From an uncultured Gammaproteobacteria bacterium (lineage in GTDB: Bacteria > Pseudomonadota > Gammaproteobacteria > Steroidobacterales > UBA11654), in contig CALMWC010000010.1 in assembly GCA_937801655.1 (NCBI GenBank), positions 1 to 64,000 on the forward strand: a DNA stretch of 64,000 nucleotides. The letters run 5' to 3'. The notes under the pieces are model-generated. The model saw only the letters and a list, made by a program, of their open reading frames with translations, was not told the DNA's origin and made no database searches. This document shows positions 57,457-64,000 of this stretch, piece after piece. Every line of letters starts with the position of its first letter. The stretch's first letter is position 1. The position numbers and the translations under genes were made by a program.

Positions 57457-58203
57457 TTATATTCTTGATAAAAGGCGTTTGCCTAGCAAATTAGAGATAA
57501 AAATAACTGGTCTCCATTGCCAGGGTAAAATATAGGTTTTCTTACCATTATCAATTGCTTTGACCATCTTAGTTGCAGCCACATCAGTGTCCATTAAAAA
57601 AGGCATATTAAATTCATTGATGTCTGTCATTTCACTTTTAATATAGCCGGGGCATATCGTTGTTACCTGAATATTATATTTTTTAAGATAACCCCTCCAG
57701 CTATCCGCTAGTCTTCTAACCGCTACTTTTGATGCAGCATAGCCTCCAAAGAATGCTGGTAAAGTAAAGCTTGCGATTGAAGAAATGATAACAATCTTGC
57801 CATTTTTTGTATCTTTCATACTAGGAATGAAGGGCAATATTGTATTGGTTACACCAAGTATATTGGTAATTAATGTTTGATTTATTTGTGTGGCATCCCC
57901 AGATGATAAATGGTCTGAATAAGCTACACCTGCATTGGCTATAATTATATCAATTCCTTTTTCTGAGTAGTTCATGAATTCCAGACAGATACGACTAGAT
58001 TTTTCTTGATCAGCAACATCAAGTGAGTAGGTAATCACTTCTTTAGCCCCTTCATCCAAGCATTGTTGTTTTATTTTGATGAGTTTTTCTTCTCGTCTAG
58101 CAGCTAAACCTAGTATAGCTCCTCGTCTTGCATACTCTATTGCGATCTGGGCACCAATTCCACTGCTTGCTCCAGTTATAAATACTTTTTCATTTTCTTT
58201 CAT
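57457..58203 (-). CDS. Short-chain dehydrogenase/reductase
   Basis: A 248-residue classical SDR. It has VFITGASSGIGAQIA, ANAGVAYSDH, IISSIASFTL and the catalytic YAASKVAVRRL. It uses NAD(P)H on an unknown substrate. The C-terminal region with LPWQWRPVIFISNLLGK is hydrophobic, typical of SDRs that bind to membranes. It lies between the double DsbA-like gene and the HAD gene. Confidence 0.85.
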   Translation of the reverse strand: MKENEKVFITGASSGIGAQIAIEYARRGAILGLAARREEKLIKIKQQCLDEGAKEVITYSLDVADQEKSSRICLEFMNYSEKGIDIIIANAGVAYSDHLSSGDATQINQTLITNILGVTNTILPFIPSMKDTKNGKIVIISSIASFTLPAFFGGYAASKVAVRRLADSWRGYLKKYNIQVTTICPGYIKSEMTDINEFNMPFLMDTDVAATKMVKAIDNGKKTYILPWQWRPVIFISNLLGKRLLSRI

Positions 58204-58245
58204 GATTAGGGTTTTAATAAGTTAAAAATTGTTTACTAATTTATA

Positions 58246-59583
58246 TTATTTATCTTTATCTTTCATTAAATACATCATTTCTTCAATCAACCATAATCTA
58301 TCCTGCCCCCAAAGATTTATAAGAACTTCATTGTTTTGGTTTTTTACTGCAAAGCTAGGCGGTCCCCATTTACCAATTTTATACATCGCTTTTCTATTGT
58401 TTTCTATTTCTTCTCTCCAGTAATCTGTATCTAACTCTTTTTTTGCATCATCCCAGGGTAAGTCGAGTTTCCGAATTATATTTTTTAAAGTGCTATCTAA
58501 ATAACCATGTTTTCCATTTGCCCAAACAGCGGTAAGAAATAGATCAAAAAACTCTTCTTCTTTATTGAGTTCTTTGACATATGGAAATAAAGAATAAAAA
58601 CGCTCGACAGCCCTTCCTAGAGGGTCAGTAATATTTCCAAAAGAGATTTCTTTTTGATTTGCTATTCTTTTGCAATCACTCAATATATACATACCTTTTT
58701 CAAGATCAATTTTCATACCTCGCATTACCATAGGTAGAATTGGACGATAATTAATCTTCAGTGGCAATTGTTTTTTGAGTTCTATCAGTTGTTTTAGAGC
58801 CAGATAACTATATGGGCTTCTAGCTGAAATGAAAAAATCAATTGTCATTTTTTGGGAAGAGATCAAGGGTGTATTTTTTTTCAAAGAATGTCGTTTTATC
58901 ACTAATTCTTTATTGTCTTTTCTCACATTTAGATCTTTCAACCTTTCTTCTAAAAATGGTAAACGGTCAATGCTCCAGTAACACTCACCTTCATAAGCAA
59001 ATACAGCACCAAGGTAGTGACCAAGTTGTTTTCGTTTTTTGTTATTGGCCTCAATCCTTTCTTTTACATCTTGATGAGTAATTGGTTTAGTTTTTTTCAG
59101 CATCTCATCAAGAGCTATCCTATTATTCTGCCAAAGAGCTTCACCAACTCTTTTAGCTTTAGAGGCAAATTGAGTAGAGTTTGTTGATAGCAGAATAGAT
59201 TGTGCTTTTTCTATCATCTCTATAGGTATCTCATTTCTCTTAGTAGAAAAATTCAAACCATAGTATGGAGCAATAATAGTGGCATCATCAATACTATGTT
59301 GTTTTAAAAGCTCTACCTCAGGTGTAGTTGATTGAGGAGGCATGCCTACAACCAAAGGTATTATTTTTATTTCATAGCTAGCGGTCAATTGATCGAGAAC
59401 TTGGCAACAAAGATGACTGTAAGGGTCATCAACCTGATGGAGATAAAATACCTCATGAGGTCTGTTATTCTTTATTCTTAAAGATTCTTTTTTATTTCTT
59501 TTCTTATGTTGTGTTGATTGAGATAAGAATTTTTTTAGATATCGTCGTCTACCTTCAAGTATTAACCAATCGATAATCATCAT
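58246..59583 (-). CDS. Double DsbA/HCCA-isomerase-like protein
   Basis: A protein of about 445 residues with two thioredoxin-fold halves. The N-terminal half starts EVFYLHQVDDPYSHLCCQVLDQL. The C-terminal half starts TIDFFISARSPYSYLALKQL and has FLTAVWANGKHGYLD and KWGPPSFAVKNQNNEVLINLWGQDRL. The second half matches 2-hydroxychromene-2-carboxylate isomerase (GST kappa) and the first is like DsbA but lacks CxxC. No signal peptide, so it probably works in the cytoplasm, perhaps with glutathione. The start is either ATG 59583 or GTG 59616 (then 29 bases overlap with the LLM gene). Function unknown. Confidence 0.78.
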   Translation of the reverse strand: MMIIDWLILEGRRRYLKKFLSQSTQHKKRNKKESLRIKNNRPHEVFYLHQVDDPYSHLCCQVLDQLTASYEIKIIPLVVGMPPQSTTPEVELLKQHSIDDATIIAPYYGLNFSTKRNEIPIEMIEKAQSILLSTNSTQFASKAKRVGEALWQNNRIALDEMLKKTKPITHQDVKERIEANNKKRKQLGHYLGAVFAYEGECYWSIDRLPFLEERLKDLNVRKDNKELVIKRHSLKKNTPLISSQKMTIDFFISARSPYSYLALKQLIELKKQLPLKINYRPILPMVMRGMKIDLEKGMYILSDCKRIANQKEISFGNITDPLGRAVERFYSLFPYVKELNKEEEFFDLFLTAVWANGKHGYLDSTLKNIIRKLDLPWDDAKKELDTDYWREEIENNRKAMYKIGKWGPPSFAVKNQNNEVLINLWGQDRLWLIEEMMYLMKDKDK

Positions 59584-59587
59584 TACT

Positions 59588-60658
59588 TTATTGAAGAGCG
59601 GGTAATATTTTTTCACCTATCATCTTTAGACCATTCATTGGGTCATCAAAGAGCCTGATGGAAAGATCCGTCATACCACCAGCTTTAAATTTCTTAAAAC
59701 GCTCCAATTCTCGATCAATATCATTGAAGTCTCCAGCTGAACACAAATCATCTATGAGTTTATTAACCAATGAGTCTGGTACATTTTCGATAATGCCTGA
59801 TCGGCTAATGTAAGCTTTAGCGAATTCATTATTCGCTCCCGCATTCCAATTATCCATAACGATTTGTACTTCTTCGTCATCCAAGAAATGATGAAGTGTG
59901 AAGGGAGGTAATAACGATCCTCTAAAAACAAGCTCTCTCCTTGCTTCTTTAAGCGATAGTTCTTTTTCTTCTTTAATATGCCATGCCCAAAAATTACCAA
60001 TTCTAAAATCCTCAGGAGGTTCAGATCTTTTCTCCACGCCAATGTGTATATTTTTCATTGCTTCATCAAGCATGGGCAGAGCGACATCACTCATTTGCAG
60101 GCCATCAGCATATTGACCTCCCAACCTGAGCATTTGTTCTTCTGTAGAACATGTGTATATTTTTGGACGATTTGATTTTGCCCAGGTGAAACCTTGCATA
60201 TATGGTCTTGTGATATTAAATATTTCACCTTCATACTTGAGATTAAATTTTTTCTGAGAAGCTGAAGTCAAAATTTCCACAGCTTCCCTCACAGCTCTTA
60301 TAATACGAAAGGGCTTCAATCCAGGACAAGCTTCTTCTTCACATGAAAATTTCATTGCACCCAATGTTCCACCACCCGCACCTACAGCGATGATTGCTCG
60401 TCCATTAGAAAGTTCATTTAGAGTCAGCAAGGCATTAGCCATTTTTAATGGATGCATCTCAAAAGGACTCACTGCTAGAGGTCCTAGTAGTATTTTACTT
60501 GTTCTTTGTGCTGCTGGAATCAGACTCATAAATGCATCCCATTGTTGATGATAGTTAGAAGTCCATAGAGCTCTGACACCATATTCTTCAGCCTTTACAG
60601 CAATTTCTGCAACTTCATTTGGATGTAAGTCCGGTTCGAGAATTATTTCTATATCCAT
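59588..60658 (-). CDS. LLM class flavin-dependent oxidoreductase
   Basis: A 356-residue luciferase-like TIM-barrel protein. It has ALWTSNYHQQWDAFM, LLGPLAVSPFEMHPLKMANALLTLNELSNGRAIIAVGAGGG and YTCSTEEQMLRLGGQYADGLQMSD. These match F420/FMN-dependent LLM enzymes such as methylenetetrahydromethanopterin reductase. The cofactor (F420 or FMN) cannot be told. It begins 19 bases after the PduO-type gene stop and lies within the putative B12-controlled run. Confidence 0.84.
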   Translation of the reverse strand: MDIEIILEPDLHPNEVAEIAVKAEEYGVRALWTSNYHQQWDAFMSLIPAAQRTSKILLGPLAVSPFEMHPLKMANALLTLNELSNGRAIIAVGAGGGTLGAMKFSCEEEACPGLKPFRIIRAVREAVEILTSASQKKFNLKYEGEIFNITRPYMQGFTWAKSNRPKIYTCSTEEQMLRLGGQYADGLQMSDVALPMLDEAMKNIHIGVEKRSEPPEDFRIGNFWAWHIKEEKELSLKEARRELVFRGSLLPPFTLHHFLDDEEVQIVMDNWNAGANNEFAKAYISRSGIIENVPDSLVNKLIDDLCSAGDFNDIDRELERFKKFKAGGMTDLSIRLFDDPMNGLKMIGEKILPALQ

Positions 60659-60677
60659 GCGTAAAAAAAACCTTTAA

Positions 60678-61226
60678 TTATTTTCTTTCATGATCCCAGA
60701 TTGTCTCTTCGCCTACTTCCCTTGCTAATGTTCTGGCTATGACAAAGAATGCATCCGATAGTCGATTGATGTATTTGAGTGATTGTTTATTCACCTCTTT
60801 TTCTTCTGCTAATTTGAATAATTCTCTCTCAGCTCTTCTGCATATTGCTCTGGATTGATGAGTAAATGCAGAGCTTTTATTCACTCCTGGGACAACAAAA
60901 TCCTTTAATGCTGGAAGTTTTTCATTCAATTCATCTATAAATATTTCAATGGCTGTTACTTTATTTTCATCAATACTTTGGAACTGAGGGGCTGATATTT
61001 CTCCGGATATATTGAATAAGTTTTGTTGCACTCCATTGAGGAAGTCCAAAATATGTATGGGGATGTTTTCTTCAGTTGTAATCAAACCAATAGCAGCGCT
61101 TAACTCATCAATTGACCCATAGACTTGTATCGTTTGATCGTATTTAGGCACTCTTTGATTGCCACCAATATCAGTGGAACCATCATCCCCTTTTTTTGTG
61201 AAAATTTTTGTTAATCTATTGCCCAT
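60678..61226 (-). CDS. pduO: Cob(I)yrinic acid a,c-diamide / cob(I)alamin adenosyltransferase, PduO type
   Basis: A 182-residue PduO/MMAB-type enzyme, forming a trimer. It has IFTKKGDDGSTDIGGNQRVPK at the N-terminus (ATP-binding), YGSIDELSAAIGL, FVVPGVNKSSAFTHQSRAICRRAERE and YINRLSDAFFVIARTLARE. It adds the adenosyl group to cobalamin. It follows the BtuB-like receptor gene after 60 bases under the riboswitch, so uptake and activation of B12 are together. Confidence 0.93.
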   Translation of the reverse strand: MGNRLTKIFTKKGDDGSTDIGGNQRVPKYDQTIQVYGSIDELSAAIGLITTEENIPIHILDFLNGVQQNLFNISGEISAPQFQSIDENKVTAIEIFIDELNEKLPALKDFVVPGVNKSSAFTHQSRAICRRAERELFKLAEEKEVNKQSLKYINRLSDAFFVIARTLAREVGEETIWDHERK

Positions 61227-61286
61227 AATTTAATCCTCTCTCTTATAGATATCTTATCGTTTATGAAGCTATAGAAGCAAAGAATT

Positions 61287-63077
61287 TTACAACGAAGGCC
61301 TGTAGGTGAATCCTATGAATGCTTTTCTTTTAGCCGTTTGATAACCGTTAGCTAGAGTGTACTCTTCATCAGTAAAATTATTTAATGCTGCTTTGAAAGA
61401 TAAGCGATTATTCATACGATATCTCATGACTATATTTCCAATTAAATATTGATTTAATTTTACACCTCCAAAATCAATACGGGATGAGTTTTTAGACATA
61501 TTTATATTAAGATCTAGTTTTCCAAAACTTCTTCTTAAGCCCATTCCAATAGAACTTTTAGGCCTTCTCAATAAACGACTATGATTGGTGATGTTATCTG
61601 CTTCTTGAATTATGGCATTAAAATTAAATTCCCAATTCATAATTAAGGTGGAGAACTCAAAATCAAGCCCTTTTATTAATGCTTCTTCAATATTGTAGAG
61701 TTTATAATCAGAATAGTTAAAAGCTATTAACTCATCAATTGAATTTTCAAAAAATCTTAGTCCAATACTACCCAATTCATTCGGTGTATATTGGACTCCA
61801 ATGCTTTTATTATTTGATACTTCGGGAAGTAATGTTTGGTTTCCGCCAAAACCATAAAGATCAAAATTTGAAGGGTTACGAATTGCTTTACCGAGATTGA
61901 TAATGAACTTGATCTTGGTATTTACTTTATATCCATATTCTAAATTCCAGGTGTCTTCATCTTCGATTGCTTCTTTATTATTCAATCTCATTGCTATTAA
62001 TAATTGATGTTTATCAAGAAGCATAAGATTTTCTAAATAAATCGCATCACTGGATAAATCAGTATTCACAACCAAGCCATAATTACTTGCATCAAATTCT
62101 TCTTTTTCATGGACGTATCCAATAATTAACTCATTGGAGGGATTCCACTGGAAATTATTCTGCCATTCCAATGATAACTTTTTGCTGTGATTAAAGTCTG
62201 CAGAATTATTCTGATCAATTTTATCTTTACTTAAATTAAGGCTGAGGCTGGATAACCATAAATCATTGATTGGATTTTTTATATTTATAGCAGAGACTAT
62301 ATTGTCAAAATCCTGACTGACTGGACTGAGAAAAAAGTCCATATATTCAGTTGTGCCTGATGAACTCCAGATGCTAGTTTTAATTACCCTTTGACCATCG
62401 TTAATTTGAAAGTAGCCATGCAATGAATTATTGTCATAGCCATTATCAATAGTACTATTAACTTTAGCGGGGAAGCCATCAGTTTGGTAATGACTCCATT
62501 GCAAACCAGTTGTAATATTCTCATTATTTCTAGAGGCCATAAGATTTATGTTTTTCATATTATCTGAGCCAGTTGTGAGAGAGGTTTGCACATTATTTCC
62601 CTTATCTTTCTTAGTGAAGATATTGATTACACCACCTATAGCATGAGATCCATATAGGCTGGTTCTAGGCGCTTTAACAATTTCAATTTTATCAATTAAG
62701 TCAGGATTAATATTTTGGATAGCAGCTATTCCAGTAGCTGAATCATTGATAGCTACACCATCAAGCAAAACAAGGACATGATTACTATTTGAACCTTGAA
62801 CAAATAAAGATGTTAGCTGACCTGGGCCTCCATTGACTGAAATATCTATTCCGCCCACAAAACGGAGTAACTCTGCTAAATTATTTGCTCCTGAAAGGGC
62901 AATATCTTCAGAAGAGAGAATCGTCATTGGTGCAGTTATATTGTCTTTGGTAACACTCGTTTTTGTAGCAGTAACAATAAGATTCTCAAGATCGTCAATA
63001 CTTTCTGAGAATGAAGGGACAGTGAATATTGAAACACAAAGAACTGAGAGAGTGGTTCTTTTTAATAGTTTGATCAT
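61287..63077 (-). CDS. btuB: TonB-dependent cobalamin receptor, BtuB-like
   Basis: A 596-residue outer-membrane barrel. It has a signal peptide (to about residue 24), a TonB-box-like ENLIVTATKT, a plug domain (ITAPMTILSSEDIAL, LLDGVAINDSATG, RTSLYGSHAIGGVINIFTK) and a C-terminal barrel that ends FTYRPSL. It brings B12 across the outer membrane with TonB energy. BtuB is the best name because a cobalamin riboswitch lies directly upstream and a B12 adenosyltransferase downstream. No btuFCD genes are in the window. Confidence 0.92.
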   Translation of the reverse strand: MIKLLKRTTLSVLCVSIFTVPSFSESIDDLENLIVTATKTSVTKDNITAPMTILSSEDIALSGANNLAELLRFVGGIDISVNGGPGQLTSLFVQGSNSNHVLVLLDGVAINDSATGIAAIQNINPDLIDKIEIVKAPRTSLYGSHAIGGVINIFTKKDKGNNVQTSLTTGSDNMKNINLMASRNNENITTGLQWSHYQTDGFPAKVNSTIDNGYDNNSLHGYFQINDGQRVIKTSIWSSSGTTEYMDFFLSPVSQDFDNIVSAINIKNPINDLWLSSLSLNLSKDKIDQNNSADFNHSKKLSLEWQNNFQWNPSNELIIGYVHEKEEFDASNYGLVVNTDLSSDAIYLENLMLLDKHQLLIAMRLNNKEAIEDEDTWNLEYGYKVNTKIKFIINLGKAIRNPSNFDLYGFGGNQTLLPEVSNNKSIGVQYTPNELGSIGLRFFENSIDELIAFNYSDYKLYNIEEALIKGLDFEFSTLIMNWEFNFNAIIQEADNITNHSRLLRRPKSSIGMGLRRSFGKLDLNINMSKNSSRIDFGGVKLNQYLIGNIVMRYRMNNRLSFKAALNNFTDEEYTLANGYQTAKRKAFIGFTYRPSL

Positions 63078-63159
63078 AATTATTCCTCATAATGAAGTAT
63101 ATATGCAGGAAAACGCCAAACTTAATGAACGCACCCACCCGTACTATAATTTATGTTAA

Positions 63160-63326
63160 GTCGGTCTCCGGGCTAACAAGCAGTTACCTTAGCAATAAAC
63201 CTTCCCATCTTTTGACAGTGGCTTGAATAGATTACTATTCTTTTATTGCCTTTAACTTGATTACCGTTGCGGGGGCAGCGTTGGAATATTTTATTTCACC
63301 AACTTCCCAATCAGCTTTCACTGAAA
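63160..63326 (-). promoter_or_regulatory. Cobalamin riboswitch upstream of btuB
   Basis: On the minus strand the conserved parts appear in order: GGGAAG and GGTGAAA, GCTGCCCCCGCAACGGTAA, AAGCCACTG, GATGGGAAGG, and the B12 box AGCCCGGAGACC (63163-63174). This is the class with all core segments. About 85 bases lie between it and the btuB ATG at 63077, with AGGA near the start. Binding of cobalamin would lower expression of btuB and probably of the genes after it. Confidence 0.95.
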
Positions 63327-63368
63327 CTCAACAAATTCATTTAACCCTAAAAGTATTAATTTGTAAAC

Positions 63369-63998
63369 TTAGGGTTGAAGTCTTTTTTTTATCCATCCTT
63401 TAGTTGAAATATATCGACCATCTTTTAGTGATAAATCTCGTTGAAAAAGTAAACGATCATGAAATCTATCATTTTGATTTAGCCAAATTTCTATTTCATG
63501 GATCCAGATTCTATAGCCACCCCAAAACGGCGGTCTGGGTAATTTTTGATCATTTTCCATGAGTTGTTTTTGTTTGATATTAAATTTTTTTAATGTGGCA
63601 TCAAATTGTTTTTCAAGATCCTTTCTATTGCCAATACTATTGCTTTGTTCACTCGCCCAAGCCGCAACTTGACTGCCTAGAGAACGTGATAAGAAGTAAT
63701 CATCACTTTCATCTCTTGGTGATTTTAAGGCGAAACCCTTAATTCGAACTTGATAGCCATAATTATCCCAATGAAATACACCGCTGCATTCAGATTGATA
63801 ATCAAGCTCAATTGCTTTTGTAGAATTGTAATTGGTGTAGAAGACAATATATCCATCTTCAATATCAATCTCTTTGCAAAGAACCATACGGGCATTCGAA
63901 GAGCCTTCTCGGTTTGTTGTAGCAATAGAAAAACAATTAGGGTTGGGTTGCTTTCCATCATTACTGACTTCCTTCATCCAATCGTTTAAGACCTTCAT
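63369..63998 (-). CDS. pdxH: Pyridoxamine 5'-phosphate oxidase, probably missing a short N-terminus
   Basis: A 209-residue FMN enzyme. It has SSNARMVLCKEID, IVFYTNYNSTKAIEL (FMN phosphate), VFHWDNYGYQVRIKGFALK, SRSLGSQVAAWASEQS and a C-terminal WGGYRIW plus RLQP. It oxidises PNP/PMP to PLP. ATG 63998 is the first usable start but lies 2 bases from the window edge. Family members are 210-218 residues, so a few more residues may lie beyond. It is convergent to nothing in the window and sits upstream of the riboswitch. Confidence 0.93.
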   Translation of the reverse strand: MKVLNDWMKEVSNDGKQPNPNCFSIATTNREGSSNARMVLCKEIDIEDGYIVFYTNYNSTKAIELDYQSECSGVFHWDNYGYQVRIKGFALKSPRDESDDYFLSRSLGSQVAAWASEQSNSIGNRKDLEKQFDATLKKFNIKQKQLMENDQKLPRPPFWGGYRIWIHEIEIWLNQNDRFHDRLLFQRDLSLKDGRYISTKGWIKKRLQP

Positions 63999-64000
63999 AG

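Overview
This is a strongly AT-rich stretch of a Gram-negative chromosome, almost certainly from a gammaproteobacterium. Three conserved gene neighbourhoods point that way: trxA-rho; dsbD ... aroQ-accB-accC-fis-purH-purD; and rsmE-gshB-yqgE(algH)-yqgF-pyrB ... yggS-proC-yggT. Each is laid out much as in Pseudomonas-type genomes. Kdo kinase, a heptosyltransferase, an LpxL/HtrB-type acyltransferase and a TonB-dependent receptor confirm an LPS-bearing outer membrane. Base composition, compact spacing, translationally coupled genes and the gene content (LLM flavin oxidoreductase, DgcN/DgcA D-glutamate pair) suggest a small-genome marine lineage such as SAR86 or a relative. That last step is inference. 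No tRNA, rRNA, CRISPR array, insertion sequence or prophage is visible.

1-19.3 kb is a surface-polysaccharide (O-antigen or capsule) locus with two converging arms. The rightward arm (1-12.3 kb) holds glycosyltransferases, a Wzy-like polymerase, an FAD-dependent mutase/oxidase-like protein, a three-enzyme set for an N-acetyl-L-6-deoxyhexosamine (FnlA-like 4,6-dehydratase/5-epimerase, RmlD-like reductase, WecB/FnlC-like 2-epimerase), a WbuB-like transferase and a UDP-sugar 6-dehydrogenase. The leftward arm (19.3-12.3 kb) holds CysQ, an NAD-dependent epimerase, a WecA/WbpL-type initiating phosphoglycosyltransferase, a GlmU-C-terminal-like N-acyltransferase, a Gfo/Idh/MocA oxidoreductase, a cupin, a sugar C-methyltransferase and a PIG-L deacetylase. 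Several genes here carry single-base frameshifts at short homopolymers, most of them one extra base. purH is also broken. The pattern looks more like sequencing error than decay, and I give the restored gene limits.

19.5-33.8 kb is housekeeping: trxA-rho, then purD, purH and fis, accC-accB-aroQ, a PutP-like Na+ symporter, a medium-chain reductase, a TlpA-like thioredoxin and DsbD, all leftward, then groES-groEL rightward. The groESL promoter carries both a sigma-32-type promoter and a near-perfect CIRCE operator.

33.8-46 kb mixes LPS-core functions (GT4 transferase, heptosyltransferase, KdkA, LpxL-like) with amino-acid metabolism (a fold-II PLP dehydratase plus ornithine-cyclodeaminase-family pair; the DgcN/DgcA pair), MsrB, a saccharopine-dehydrogenase-like enzyme, a PEBP protein and an unrecognised multi-span membrane protein.

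46-52.7 kb is the yggT-proC-yggS-pyrK-like-pyrB-yqgF-yqgE-gshB-rsmE block, all leftward. 52.8-56.9 kb is a rightward beta-oxidation operon (FadI-like, FadJ-like, and an unrecognised protein). 57-63.4 kb is a leftward B12-linked run: cobalamin riboswitch, BtuB-like receptor, PduO-type cobalamin adenosyltransferase, LLM oxidoreductase, a double DsbA-like protein, an SDR and a 5'-nucleotidase-like HAD. The window ends in pdxH.
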